NCBI GenBank assembly: GCA_025331125.1
Contig: JAOALB010000014.1
Location: forward strand, 124,001-188,000
DNA: 64,000 nt
From: Mycogone perniciosa
Lineage: Eukaryota > Ascomycota > Sordariomycetes > Hypocreales > Hypocreaceae
Direction of reading: 5' to 3'
Below the pieces are notes generated by a model. The model was given only the letters and a program-made list of their open reading frames with translations. It made no database searches and was not told the origin of the DNA. Below, piece by piece: positions 22,845-35,068 of this stretch. Both the position numbers and the translations under genes were made by a program. The first letter of the stretch is position 1. Every line of letters starts with the position of its first letter.

Positions 22845-23962
22845 AATGGAAGTCCGTGTATCGCGGTATTCGGAGGAAAGGAAGGACTTTTGAAGCTATG
22901 CTCAGATGGCTTCCCGGTAGTTTCGCAGGACAGCAGCCCCTAAGCCTCGCGATCAATTTCGTCGCTGGTCGATAGATTGAGAATCGTAGACGGGAGCGCG
23001 CATATGCGAAGTTGGACTATGAGTGTGGTAAGACGTCGGTGCAGTCCGAATAATCGCGCTGCGTGCTTCACAGATGATGAGGTGGTGAGGAAAAGCGCGT
23101 TTCTGACGACCAGATTTGACCTGGACCTCCCTGAAAGACACACAAGAGGACGGACGAGGCGCGACGGGCGGCGACTCGAGAGATAAGAAAAGAGAAGAAT
23201 GAAAAGAATTAGAGTTAAAGAGTGCGTCGGCCAAAGGTCACCGTATGGTGCACCCTTATATCACCTCACCTTCGTAGATGGCGAAGTTTCCTGTTGGAGC
23301 AGGAGAGCCAGTGTCAAGGCAAAAAAAGAGGGTCAGGCCAAAGCTGCACTTCTTTGGCCAGCCTTTTTTTCTACTTGTCGCTCGCTGGCTGCTGGTTGGG
23401 CTGACTGATGTTGCTGCCTCAGACAAAAACTTTGAGTCCCATTGGCTCGAGTGTTGCTGCTGACTAACTCCAGCCAATGAATGCGCCCAATTGCGCTACC
23501 CGCCAGGCAGGTCGCTGGTGCCTGGACCACTGCCTGCGAAGGTACCTTGGCTGGATGTACCGCCTAGCGCAGACCGCTGTGGCGACCTCTTCAGAAGCCA
23601 TGGCACCCCCAAGGGCAAAAATCGTTAGGCTGAGTTGCTGCTGAAATCGCGAGCATCGCTGTTTTGGCGCGTCAAGCTCCAATCGGTCGCGTCGCATCTT
23701 TGCTTTCCACATTGTTCTCAACAATTAATCAATAATCTTTCACTTTGAAATCGACGCTTCTTCTTCAATCTTGGCTAATACGGCTTAAAACACCACGCGC
23801 TCTGATACCCGCCTTTTTTCTTCTTTTTTTCCCTTTTTTTTTCTTCTAGCTCTGTGTCAGCGGCTTTGTTCCATTCGCCGCTCTTCTGTTCATCAATTCT
23901 TTGTATAAGCCTCCTTTTGACGGCGTTCGTCCATCTCATTTGGATACACAGTGTCGTCTACC
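22845..23962. other. Divergent promoter region Nup98-96 / centrin-like gene
   Basis: 1.1 kb with no gene supported. A strong C/T-rich tract (about 23813-23850) lies 110-150 bp before the centrin-like start codon, a common feature of fungal core promoters. Confidence 0.6.
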
Positions 23963-24633
23963 ATGAACTCTCACGCAACGCCTCGACCTTTTCCCTTGCG
24001 ATCAATAGCAGGTGGTTCTGGCCAGCATGTGCAACAACGAAATCCCCCTGCGCCGCAGGTATCAGCCAACGAAGAATACGGCACCATCGCAGACGAGGAT
24101 CGCGAACATATCGATGAAGTCGTAAGTCAAAACAACGTTCACGCCATCGCAAAGGGGGATTCACCCGCTCACACTGCGCGTGTCAGTTCGATTTGATGGA
24201 CATGAAAAAGAAGGGATGGTTGAACAGCTACGAATTCAGACACTCTCTCGCCGCCCTGGGCTTTGATATGTCAAAACCCGAGTACTTCAGAGAGTTGGAA
24301 ACATACGGCACAGTACCCCCAGACTGGCAGGATCCGCACAGCTGCCCCGTCAATCGGCTACACGTCTATCCCGACCAATTCCGACTATGCGCCGCAAAGC
24401 TCATCGCCAATCGAGACCCGCGCGAGGAGGCTATGAAAGTGTTCAACATGTTCGACTACGACCAAGATGGCATCATTTCGATCGAGGACATGCGGCATTT
24501 GGCTCAAGACATCAAGGAGGAGCGCACAATGACAGATGAGGAAATCCAGAGCATGATAGAGCACCTTGACCACGATGGCAAAGGCGGTGTGAATCTGGAA
24601 GAGTTCATCCAGATGATGGAGGAAGCTGGCTAA
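23963..24633 (+). CDS. CDC31: Centrin/Cdc31-like EF-hand protein
   Basis: Calcium-binding EF-hand protein of the centrin/calmodulin superfamily; centrins act at spindle pole bodies and in the TREX-2 mRNA export complex at pores. Exons 23963-24121 and 24187-24633, phase 0, 201 residues. The first 45 residues are P/Q/S-rich and likely disordered. EF-hand 1 is degenerate (DMKKKGWLNSYEF lacks the calcium ligands). EF-hand 3 (DYDQDGIISIED) looks intact. EF-hand 4 (DHDGKGGVNLEEF) is near-intact. LAALGFDMSKPE is typical of centrin. It is divergent from Nup98-96, an interesting neighbour given the pore link of Cdc31, though proximity alone proves nothing. Confidence 0.88.
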
Positions 24634-25318
24634 TTAGCGCGCTGCGAAATACCAAAACACAGACGCTGTTGGAGCTTAGTACCAGCTCTCGGAGTCGATA
24701 AGAAGTCGCAATACTCCAGAAGCTGTGTCAGAACATGAGCGAATCGCTGGCCGATTCACTTCGCAGAGAGTCTAGAAACACCAACCTAGTTGAGCGACGG
24801 AAGTCAGATGTCACCACATCCCGTATGGCTTGCAGTCACTCATCCATGTATTCGTCCAGAGCGCACACCAGGTGCAGCCTTACTTTTGTAAGGGTATGTG
24901 AGGGTAAGGATGGCAATCGCCGGGGGTCGCCTACAACAGTACTCATGAGGAGGGACGTTGGAGATATGAAGCAAGAGTATAAATCAGATCTAAAAATTTT
25001 GAATGGGGGAGGCGTGCTGTCTAAATACCGTACAGTATGGGTCGTATGAAAAAGAAGAAAACCATTCCAGTTCCATCACAGCTGGGCCTCCCAAACATGT
25101 ATGTAGCACCCCTTAACTGAAAGTGAAGAAGAATCAACGAAATGTGGTAAAAAAGGGAATAAGTGAGAAAAAACAGTTGATCACCTCGTGACACGGCATA
25201 GGTTTCCCATATCGGGGACAAAGGAGAAATCGCGACGTCGGAGAAAGAGGGTCTGAAGTGTCAGTTGAAAGCACCAAGATTGCCCCTCTAGTTTACGAAA
25301 GAACCAGAAAATCCCGCC
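24634..25318. other. Convergent intergenic spacer
   Basis: 685 bp between the 3' ends of the centrin-like gene and the epsin gene. No further gene or repeat recognised. Confidence 0.55.
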
Positions 25319-27163
25319 TTAGAATTGAATTAAATCGTGGGATTGTTGCTGCGGTCGCTGCTGAGCTCCAAACGGATTGTTGCTCCCCTGAACGCCAGCA
25401 TTTGGGACTTGGCTGCCGTAGGTGATGCTGGGCATGCCAGTGAACTGCTGTCGCAAGAATGGGTTGTTGCCGGTTGACTCCGGGTTGAGACGTCCAAGTC
25501 CCGCACCAGCGCTGTTAATAAACGTCCCTGGAGCTGTATGCTGCGATGGGATACGCAACTCTCCCGTGTTGCCATACGTGTCCATGCCATCCCCAGAAGC
25601 TAGCAGCGCATTCAAATTCATCTCGTGCTCACTAAGCTCCCTCTGTGGTGAATTAAATGCGGGCTTTTGCTGCTGGGGTTGAAATTGCTGAGACTGGTTG
25701 AAGGTGGATAGCGTCTTTTGCTCTGGTAGGGTACCAAGAGAAGATGTCCCTGGCCTAGCAGATGGCGGCCGATTCTGCGCAAAAGGGTTGTTGGAGCCGG
25801 TGGGCGTGGGCTTCAAGGCTTGTTGCTGATGACCGTTGTTAGACGCCCAGGGGTTATTGCTTCCAGGCCTAAGGGCCGACTCGGACGGCTGCTGAGGTTG
25901 CAAAAATTGCTGCTGCTGGGCGAATTGCTGCTGCTGAGCCAGTTGCTGTTGGGCGAGCTGTTGTTGTTGAGCTAACTGCTGCTGCTGCTGCTGCTGCTGA
26001 GCATATTGTTGCTGCTGGTTGTTAGTCCCTGGGAGGAAAGAATCCACGCCAAAGGCGGAGTTGTAATTAGGTTGCCAACCAGTCTGTTGTGGCTGCTGGT
26101 ACCCCGTATATGCGTTTGTCACATAGCCCGTTGGCTGAATCTGCACCTCGTTTTGCTCAATGGGGTTGGCCCAGAAGTCAACAGCATTACCTTGCTGATA
26201 TCCTTGGTTAAAGCCCGTATGTTGTGGCTGCGACGTCTGTCGTGCATCGTCGTCGAACAGAGATGCAGCATTGCTTTCCTCCAGCTCACGGCGCCTTCTC
26301 TCATCCTCTTCCTGGCTGAGCTTGATGGCTTTGGCTAGATCATCGTCATTATCTGTGTTGGAGCGGGTTTCTCTCCTCTTCCTATCTTCCTCCTCCTGAT
26401 ATTTGCTGGCCTCGATGGCAAGTCGATATTCGGCATCTTCCTCCTCAGTGGCCGGGGCTCTTCTCTCTCGCTGCGGTTGTCGTCGTTGGGATGGCTCAGC
26501 CATCTGCGGGGCGTACTCCTCTAAGCCCATTACACGCGACTTCCATGACTTTCGGTCGCTTCGTTCCGCTCGCAATCTATCCTCGTTCAGGATGAGAGAA
26601 GTCAGTTCCTTTGCCGCCACACGAACTACAAATAGTCAGCAAGTCGCCCGTGAGCATTGAGTGGGATCGAATTACCATTCTGTCCAACATCACGTCCTTC
26701 CTCATCGATGTACTGGAATTCTCGCAGCGTCTTGATGATGTAGATACTTTGACGAGCCCAAGTGACGACCAATTCTGAGCCCTCGTGCAAGCAGTAGTCC
26801 AGGACTTTCAAAGCCTTGAGGACATGGCGCCAGTTCTTGCCCTTGTCATTTAGTCGCTTGTCGAGCATGTCCATAATATCGTAGAATTCGTTTGATCTGT
26901 GAGCACAATCGGATTAGCCGTCGCTCTATCTTGGCGCGCCGAGGTTGCAACATACGTGTTGAAGGTCATCTGAGCAATCTCGCTCATCTGCGTGCCCGTC
27001 GGGCCCCATGGATCGTTACTTGTTGCTGTAAGGGCGGCATAGTTAGCATCATCTAATTGCGCAAGGAGAGGTGTTTGGATTGCGCCGAACCTTCTCTGAC
27101 CTTGACCTGGGCAGTAGAGTACCCTTTGGTCACGTTTTTCACGCTGCGCATAACCTTGGACAT
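25319..27163 (-). CDS. ENT1/ENT2: Epsin-type endocytic adaptor (ENTH domain)
   Basis: Clathrin adaptor binding PI(4,5)P2 and ubiquitinated cargo at endocytic sites. Four exons (27163-27091, 27025-26956, 26896-26676, 26625-25319) close in frame to 556 residues. The ENTH domain starts MSKVMRSVKNVTKGYSTAQ and includes TSNDPWGPTGTQMSEIAQ and WRHVLKALKVLDYCLHEG. Two ubiquitin-interacting motifs follow (EYRLAIEASKYQEEED and DDLAKAIKLSQEEDE). A poly-Q block lies in the middle. Several NPF/NPW motifs for EH-domain partners (NPFA, NPWA, NPFL, NPFG) come next. The C-terminal LIQF fits a clathrin box. The intron-1 donor GTTCGG is non-consensus but required by the ENTH frame. Order of domains is exactly that of yeast Ent1/Ent2. 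Confidence 0.95.
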
Positions 27164-29371
27164 GATGGGCAAGTTAGGTATTCAGGAATGGGGAGAGAGT
27201 GTGCGTGCGATTGATGGTGACTGGCTTGGTTTTCAGGCAGGATGTCGAGACGCAAGAACGGCGCCGATGCTGCCCAGCCTCCGGAAAGCTATCGCAGGCA
27301 GTGGAGTGAGATCGGGATTAGCAGAGGGGCCGCAGGGATGTCTTATTTGCGTCAGTTCGACAGCAGGTATGGTATGCTGGCAGTCCAATCCTGGGGAGTA
27401 ACCCAGCGCTTGGAGACGACGGCGGCGCACGGAGAAAGCTGCAGCACAGGCTCACGGATTCTGAAAGGATGAATGATCGATCGTGGCTCCAGCGATGATG
27501 GACTCGGCGGAGATAGGCTGTATGGGCGTGGGGTGGCTGATCGCAACACTGGCACCGCAGGCGGCGCTTAACAAAAGGGATGCGGATGCACGCAAACAAA
27601 TGTATCCGCGCAATCCAGGTAGAAGCAAAGCGTGCTGTGCAAGCGATGACGAGGCACCCCGAAGGCCGGCGAGTGGCGAAGGTGGACGCGGATAGTCAGA
27701 ATCGTGAGAGGAGAGACTCATTGAGGGATGGCTTGGAGGTTCTCCGTCTGTCGGGCCAAGAGACCAGAGGCCAGTCAGTTACGTACGCAGGCTGATTACG
27801 TTAGGGATAAGGCGACTCCTGGTCAGAGATGGATAAAAATAATCAGTCGCAATTTCAGTGTGGCACTCATTCAGTAATTTTGTCAGCTGATCAAGGCCTC
27901 AAACTACGTCACGCGAGTGGCGCAACCCCAGCCACGCAACCCAAAATGAGTGAAATAAAGTGCTAATCAAGCCGGCTCTTCCATGAAGATCGACAGCAAT
28001 CTAATAATCAAGTGGACTTTTGTTCGATTCGAGTTGCATTAGTTGCCTATTGATGGAAGATTCTCAGGTACATACTGCTAGCACGACACGAAAGCTTCGA
28101 CGACCATTTGAGTTTCGTTTTTGCAAACTACATACGAAGTACAAACGCCAAACTCGTACATTGCATGCAGTATAAGGTTGCCACCAGAAGGTGAGGCTCT
28201 CACAGTATTTCGATGTGCCGTCAGTTTGTTTCATCACAATTCAGCTTGATTCTAGCCGGTCGACCCGGCATGCCGTTATTCGATTTACCGGGTAGCCCGA
28301 AGCATCTGCTGCTGGACGCTATTCAGACCGTCCCAGTACAAAATCATGTCTCTTTGAATCAGCATCCATTGGCAACCCAATCAATGATCTTCTTTTAGAA
28401 CAGCTCCCTCTTCAAGGCCCTCGGAAGACTGAAGTCAATAGTCATATCGGCCCATCCGCCGCCGTCACCTCGGTTAAAGTCAATCCCTATACGGAGTAAT
28501 AAAGGATGACTTGATCTCGAACACCTGGAGACACCCATATATCGATAGGCTTCTGTGAAACAGCATCACAATTGGTATAAATGCCTCTCCCAACATTCAG
28601 AATGGGTACCCGACGAGGCCAGACCTCATTCCGGCGGTTGGAAGGCTGTTGTACATCTCGGCTATCCAGCATTCGTTGGCGAAGTGGCATTGAACGAATT
28701 CATTACCCCATCAGCTTTCTAAAATACCCAAATATCCTGAAATCGAGGAACTTCGGCATCGCTTGTCATGTGTAATCTGTATACCTCGCATTCATAAAGA
28801 GCCAAGAAGTTGTGTTTCAAAGTTTTTTTCGGGATCGACGACAACGTTATTAACTGATGGTTTCTTGGGCATCAGTATGTGCCAAATATGCCTGATTCAG
28901 TGCTGTCGGATGATCGCTCGCGTTGTCTCAAGTGTCTGTAGCGGGACGGCGGGTAAGGCCGGACGCTTCCGCTATTCCTGGCCGGTCTCCGAACGGCAAA
29001 AAGTGGATACAGCCGATCAGTCCTCTTGCGCATAACTTCGACGAATCAGCCCATCGAAGTATACGACGCTTACTACAGGATGGTGATCAATGATTCCTTG
29101 AAGATGCCCTCTCTTCAACTTACCTCAGAGCCTATAACGACTTATAGCATGGCGATCTCATAGCGCCCCTTGATTGGCGCGATTTCGTATGTGATCTTCG
29201 AGGCTTGAATCATGTGTTCAGCTACTGGGTGTGGCTTGCGTTACTGCCCATGCTAGCATCTACACAATCCGATGGTATCGACATCAGCCGCATAGGGGGA
29301 CGGCTCAAACCAACTCCCGAATGGCATAATACGGCTCCCGTCTCCCTGTGGATTGTTTAGCTAGTAATGAT
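27164..29371. other. 2.2-kb intergenic region with possible decayed coding segments
   Basis: No intact gene supported. Between about 28200 and 29340 there are stretches with coding-like composition broken by stops and frame changes on the plus strand, for example LFDLPGSPKHLLLDAI (near 28275), NDLLLEQLPLQGPRKTEVNS (near 28385) and PLDWRDFVCDLRGLNHVFSY (near 29165). The first recalls an F-box start. A TACGAAGTAC site lies near 28133 and an ATACGGAGTA site near 28489. Confidence 0.45.
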
Positions 29372-31119
29372 ATGCCAAAGCACCCCTCTTTTCAACTTGC
29401 CATGTCTCTTTCCGAAACCTCACTTGAGGCCCAATTGCCTGAGTATCATCAACCCGAGCATGATCGACCTGAAGACCAGGTCGTTGTAAAACTTCATCCT
29501 GACTGGATCAACATCGATGATCTACGCTGTTGGATCCAAAACTGCACCGAAAGACACGGGAGGGCATGCACACCTCCCATCAGCTTGACTGGGCGGCCAC
29601 AGTGGCTCATTGATGTTCACGACAGTTGCATCGTACCGGCAAGGCCTGAATATCGATACTTAACGTTGAGCTATGTCTGGGGCCAGGTTCCGTCTTCCGA
29701 GACAACAAAAAGCAATATCAAAGAGCTCCAGATGCCAGGCGCGCTGTCTCCTTCCAATGGCAAGATTATCGTTCCGAAGACCATACGGCATGTTATGGGA
29801 CTTGTGCGACTGCTCCATGAGCGATATTTATGGATTGACCGCTTCTGTATTTGCCAAGATGATGCGGAGTCCAAACATTCTCAGATGAACAAGATGGGTG
29901 ACATCTATGCTAATGCCTTCATTACCATCATTGCTGCCAACGGTTGGGATGCTGAACACGGGCTGCGCGGTATCAAGGGTATTACAGAACCTCGACAAAT
30001 CTCGCCAAACTTTGACCATGACTACATGGAATCTCTCCGACCGTATTCGACAATATGGGTATGTGCCTTCGAAGTCCCTTGGATTGGTACCGTGAAGCTT
30101 GAATGTTGTAACTGATGATTTCCATGATGGCATAGTACGACCGGGGCTGGACCTTTCAGGAGCAGTTCTTCTCCAGACGCAAGATCTTCTTCCAGTATCA
30201 AGTGGCTGTATGGGAATGCAGTTGTGCCATATGGCATGAAGCAACTGGAGTGAGCGGGAATATCCCGACATCCAACCACGGAGAGGAGGCATCCTTTGAA
30301 ACTGGCACTCACAGTCTGTCGCCGTGGGGGATTTCGCAAATACCGGATAGGCCAGATCTCGCGCTTTACTTCCATCTTGTGTTCTACTACAACTCCAGGA
30401 AACTCACATTCCCAGAAGACGGATACAAAGCCTTTCTTGGAGTTATTTCTGCTCTAGAGCCCGCTTTTCCCGGTGGCTTTATCTGGGGTCTGCCCAGTAT
30501 GTTTTTCGAAGAAGCCCTGTTATGGACACCACGGCAACAAGGAACAAGGAGGCAGTCAAAGAAATCGCCAGCGACACCACTTCCGAGCTGGTCTTGGGTC
30601 GGATGGGAAGGTCCTGTTGGCCCAATACGCCTAGACGTAGAGAAGCACATCTATCCGGAACCGCCTCCAGTGTCAGATATTCGCCCCCTATGTCAGTGGA
30701 CATGGCCATGCAAAATACCGGTAACTGCATCCGGACAACCAGTTATTGAAGGTGATACCTCGCATCTCCTGCAGATCGAGACGGAAACTGCCAGCCTGTT
30801 TTTAGACGACTACATCTACTGGATGGATGGCGAGGCAGTCTCCATCCAAGGTTGTTTGGGCGACAATCTGGTGAAAAGAATAGGCTACCTGAAATTTGAA
30901 GCCATGTTGATTGCACGCTCTATAAGGCCCAATCCCATGAAACCGTACTTTAAGATTAATTACGACGAAGAGTACTCTCTGAAGAACATCCCAACTTGGT
31001 GTAATCTCCTCCTCTTCAAAAGGGAAAATGGCATCGCTTATCGGATCGGCATCGCAGCAATTCCCGAGGAAATGTGGATCCAGGCAAACAGAAACTACGA
31101 GACCATAATTCTTGGATGA
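29372..31119 (+). CDS. HET-domain (heterokaryon incompatibility) protein
   Basis: Member of the fungal HET family (PF06985), linked to nonself recognition and regulated cell death in some species; the role here is not known. Exons 29372-30058 and 30136-31119, phase 0, 556 residues. HET blocks are clear: YRYLTLSYVWG (about residue 97-107), IVPKTIRHVMGLVRLL, YLWIDRFCICQDD and MGDIYANAFITIIAANG, then across the intron YDRGWTFQEQFFSRR and LPSWSWVGWEG. The ATG at 29372 is the first in frame. No NACHT, ankyrin or other partner domain is fused. It sits alone between two long gaps, a typical accessory-gene setting. Confidence 0.93.
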
Positions 31120-31544
31120 ATCTTGTGAGTATATTGGCATCTGGAGGCTGTCGCTGAAGCCAGCTTTCTCAGCAGTCACCATCATATATGTTGGACCAGA
31201 AGGTCAGCAATAGTATCTTTATAGCGGTATTAGGATGAAAATGATGTTAGGACTGTTGCATCTTACCCAGGCCCTGTCCACAAGCCATGGCTGTGTACGT
31301 TGCCCATTTTATGCTCCTATGCCTAAACAAATAAATTCCGTTTGATGGTGAAAACCGAGCTACCTATGGTAGTATGAAATATCTTTGCGCCTTGCTTGTA
31401 ATTCTAGTTGTCTCCGTTTCCCATCCTTAGCAAAAGACCGAACCTTCCGTTTCCTATAAAGTCTCCATTTTGAACAGATTCAAAAGTAAATAAAACGAGC
31501 AAATAGTATGGAATAAAACCCAAGCCAACCCCAAATCGCAAGAT
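31120..31544. other. Convergent spacer, no gene seen
   Basis: 425 bp between the HET gene and the 3' end of the broken acidic gene, AT-rich. Nothing else recognised. Confidence 0.5.
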
Positions 31545-34202
31545 TTATTGCTCGATCGCCGATGTACGAGCTCTCTTTGGCGCCCCTGAAGAGCATTCGT
31601 TTTCCTGCTTCATCTCACTGTCATCATGAGCACGCTTCGCGTTACGTGTTTCCGCAGAGTCCTCTCTCGAAGGCAAAAACCCATCCAAAATGTCGTCCGG
31701 ATTCTCGGTAAGGTCAATCACCTCCTTGCCCTCCTCGCTCATTGTCGACTCCTCACGGCTGCTCTGGCGCCGACTGGTGATGATACTATGAGTCGATCGC
31801 GAGTAGATGAGGCTTGGGCCTGGACTGACGAACAGACTGGGTTCCTCCCGGAGCCTACGACTAAAGATGGCAGCGTTGTCAGTGCCGTTGTCTGAATAAG
31901 ACGAACTGCAGGTCATGTGCCTCTCGCCTCGGGTGTCCGTTGCAGGCGAAGGTGATGGGCCTTCATACCCATTATCGCTTACGAATAATGGACTCTCTTC
32001 TGCGCCAATATTGCTCGCGCTCGCGCTCGCGCTCTGGGGCACTGGTGTCCTGTCTCGATCCGGCTCGGGACCCTGCACATCGCTTTCAAAGTCCTCAACA
32101 TCGTTCTCAAACGTGAGATCAATGATGCCACTGGCCGTAGAAGATCTGTTGTCTGGAACGACTGTGGATTCACCATCGCTTGAGTGGTTGGTGTCGTCGT
32201 CGTCATCTTGATTGCCAACACCTCCCGTGCTTCTCGGTGAGAAAGTGATCTCAATGTTATCGTGCAGATGGAGACGCTCAAACGCTGAGAATGCCCCGAC
32301 AGTCCTAGAGCTCCTGACAGTGGTAGAGCGCTGATTGCGATCATGAGAACGGCTAGAACTGTTTTCGGGACTGTCAGGGTCTGAACCCGAATCTGAACTC
32401 GAGTCTCAACCCGACTCCGACTCCGACTCCGAGTCTGATTCTCCCTCTGATCCGGTATCAATGACGATGGTGGGTGGTGATGTCATGAAACCATTTTGGC
32501 CGCCCTCAGAACATTCGATGATGACCTGCCGGTCTTCCTGGGATGGAATAAAGTTGGAAAGAAGTGGCGCAAGGTTTCTAAGCTGTGCTCTATGCTGATC
32601 CTCGCTTTTCTTGGGTCTTCGCACGGAATTATTCACGTCCATGGTAAATGTAAAGTCTCGGACGAGCTGCTTCCTCTGGTTCCTAGTGAGCCACTGATCG
32701 TAGTCCCAAAATTCGACATTTGTCAGTCCTCGAAGACAATGTATATAATCCAGACCCTGAAGAGTTCGAAGGGAACGGAAGAGCCGGAAGTTTGGCTGCG
32801 CAAAAGTCTTTGATTTCATGTATTTGATGATTCCCCTTGGCTCATGTTTTCGACGCATGTAGCCTTTGTCCGCTTCTTGAACATAGACGCCAATAGTCTT
32901 GAGACGTATTGCCTCAGGAAGCCAAGCCAGAACATGTGTTCGGCGTGAGAGAAGCTTTCCCCGTTTGTTTGGCTTAAAAGTTAGATGCTGCGAGCCGGCC
33001 CACAGAATTTCAATGTGTTGAAGACGTTGAATTTTTGCCTTGATCCCTTTTGCAAAGCGACCCTATTCGCCAAGAGAAGAGAAGGCAAATGTGTTTTCGC
33101 CATAAAACAGATGACTGCCCCAGAAGTGCCACCGCTTGCACACGAGAAGCGGTGCGAGTAAGACACTGGGATGGGGCTCAAATGTGAGACTGAACTTGCT
33201 TCGTCCAACATGGAGTCGATGAAAGAAGCACGGTTGTCCATTTGTATTCCGTGGCAGCTCTTCAAGTGGATGATGAGGATCAAGACGAGAGACAGCATGG
33301 ACTACATGGCCACCGAAGACCAGAGAATGTCGGAGGATTTCGAATTGCACATTGGCAGGAAGAGCGACTAAGAGAGCAAACGACTGGTCCTGAGCGTGAT
33401 CTTGAGCGTTAGGCTGCAGAACCGAATCACGTATCTCTTGTTCTGTAGGAGGTCTCAGACGTAGGTCGGGATGAACCTTAGCGATCACAGAGGACATATT
33501 TCCTTCTTGACACGCAAGCCGATAAATACCCATCGATGGAGTTGAGGTGGTAGAACGGTGGCCCTGCCTCCGGTTTATGAATTCTCGTATCCAAGTCTAG
33601 TATTTGTGTTAGAAAGCCAGATGAACCGTTGGGGCAAGACAAATACGTACCACCTCTGTGTGTTGATTCCCGTTCCTTCGTGCTTGGAGCCTACTATTCT
33701 CACGCCGCAAGTGCTGAAGCTCACTTGTCGATTGGTTCAGAAGTCTCTCCAACATTCTCAATCGCCGTTTCCTGTCATACGACTTCTCATGCACGGCCTC
33801 CCATAACGGCCTGCAAGTTTCAATGCATGTTCCCGAAAAAGCCAACCCCCCTTCCTCATCAGAATCGCTGACAGCTGCGTCGTTATTATTCTCGTCGTCC
33901 GATGAGTCCTCTTCAATGTCAGAATCACCTACACTTCCGTCATCATTTAGAATGGAGGAGCTCTGGGTCTGCGATTGTGCGGGTCTGTCACCATAATTGC
34001 TGTTAGGCGATGCCTCTATTACCATGGGATCTCCTGGATCTTCTCCATGATTTCCAGAGGCATCACTGGCAACTCCTTGTGATGCCCCATGACCAACCCC
34101 AGGTTCTCTGGCGTCAACTAGGGTGTGGTCTTCATTGACGGAACCCACCACCCTAGAATCGGACGGTGTGAGATCCACAATCGGAAGATCGTCATCATCC
34201 AT
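31545..34202 (-). pseudogene. Acidic F-box-like protein gene with two in-frame stops
   Basis: Exons 34202-33651 and 33596-31545 would encode about 867 residues but for a TAG (33065-33063) and a TGA (32408-32406), both in the same uninterrupted frame. Exon 1 is acidic, then basic with a leucine-rich coiled-coil-like segment (RMLERLLNQSTSELQHLRREN). Exon 2 has LPANVQFEILRHSLVF, which recalls an F-box, then VCKRWHFWGSHLFYGENTFAFSSLGE, then the TAG, then GRFAKGIKAKIQRLQHIEIL, the natural continuation. I recall this family having Trp or Phe at the stop position; TGG to TAG is one transition. The C-terminal third is Ser/Asp/Glu repeats and K/R patches. No intron that removes either stop keeps the frame. 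Pseudogene, readthrough and sequencing error are all possible. Confidence 0.7.
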
Positions 34203-35068
34203 GGTCCAACGTTCGCCTTGACTTAGTAAGGGGGGTGCTAGTGTACCATGGACGACTTGAGCTTTGTGTTTAAACTCAATCTCGAACCAGTTTGGTGATT
34301 TTGAGGGCAATGATGTAACGAGAACCGACTAAGAGTTATATGTTGTATGGTTGTAGGCTTAGAAGGTTGAGAAAGAGGAAGCAGAAGAAGGGCAGTAAGG
34401 ATACTTGCAAGAGAGAAATAAAAGATAAGAGAAGAAGGAAACGTGAAAGGGAAAGAGAGGCGAGTGTAAAAGGGAGAGAGAGAAAGCAGTGTGATATAGA
34501 GGCAGCGTGCATCACGTGGCCCCTTGCACACTCTTCACTTGTGTTGTTTGGAACACCTTTGGAGCTTGGAGAAAATGCACCGCTTCTAGCTGCCATCCAA
34601 ACCGTCTCTCTCTCTCTCTCTCTTGGCCGAAACGAAAATCGGCACTGGCACCGACAGATAATTCACCCAACGCAGCCAATAATTGAGGGCAAAGTTCGAA
34701 TGCGAGGCTTTAGAAGAAAAAGACTTGGAGATTTAGGGCGAAAGAAGATATGTTGACTAGTTTCTTTGGTTGAGCTTCGTTTGTTGTGGGAGTCTAAGTG
34801 GGCGTGTGGTATATACATAGTTAGCGTGATGTTGAATGGGAATAGAGGCAGCTGGAAAACACATCTAGAGGCATTCGGATTTAAAACTCTAGTAAACGCT
34901 GGTGTAGTCAGACAAACATAAAACAAATATCCTGCCAACAAACCCCAGAGGCGAACCTCTACATCATCGCGTATATCTCTAGTCTTTGAACAACAACAAT
35001 CTACGCTGCAAGATGCCAGCCAACCCAGCATGTTTCTATGATGTGGTCTTAAAAGTTTTTGGCATCGT
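34203..35068. other. Intergenic with CT microsatellite
   Basis: 866 bp with an uninterrupted CT dinucleotide run near 34605-34622 and purine-rich tracts (34340-34490). Promoter side of the broken acidic gene and 3' flank of the carrier gene. No gene supported. Confidence 0.55.

Noticed and set aside
32369..32410. A 40-nt intron that would remove the TGA at 32408-32406
   Set aside because: Too short for fungal introns, and it shifts the frame out of the following Ser/Asp-rich sequence.
34605..34622. CT run as a regulatory element
   Set aside because: Simple dinucleotide repeat in a gap; no positional relation to a start site that would make it a promoter element.
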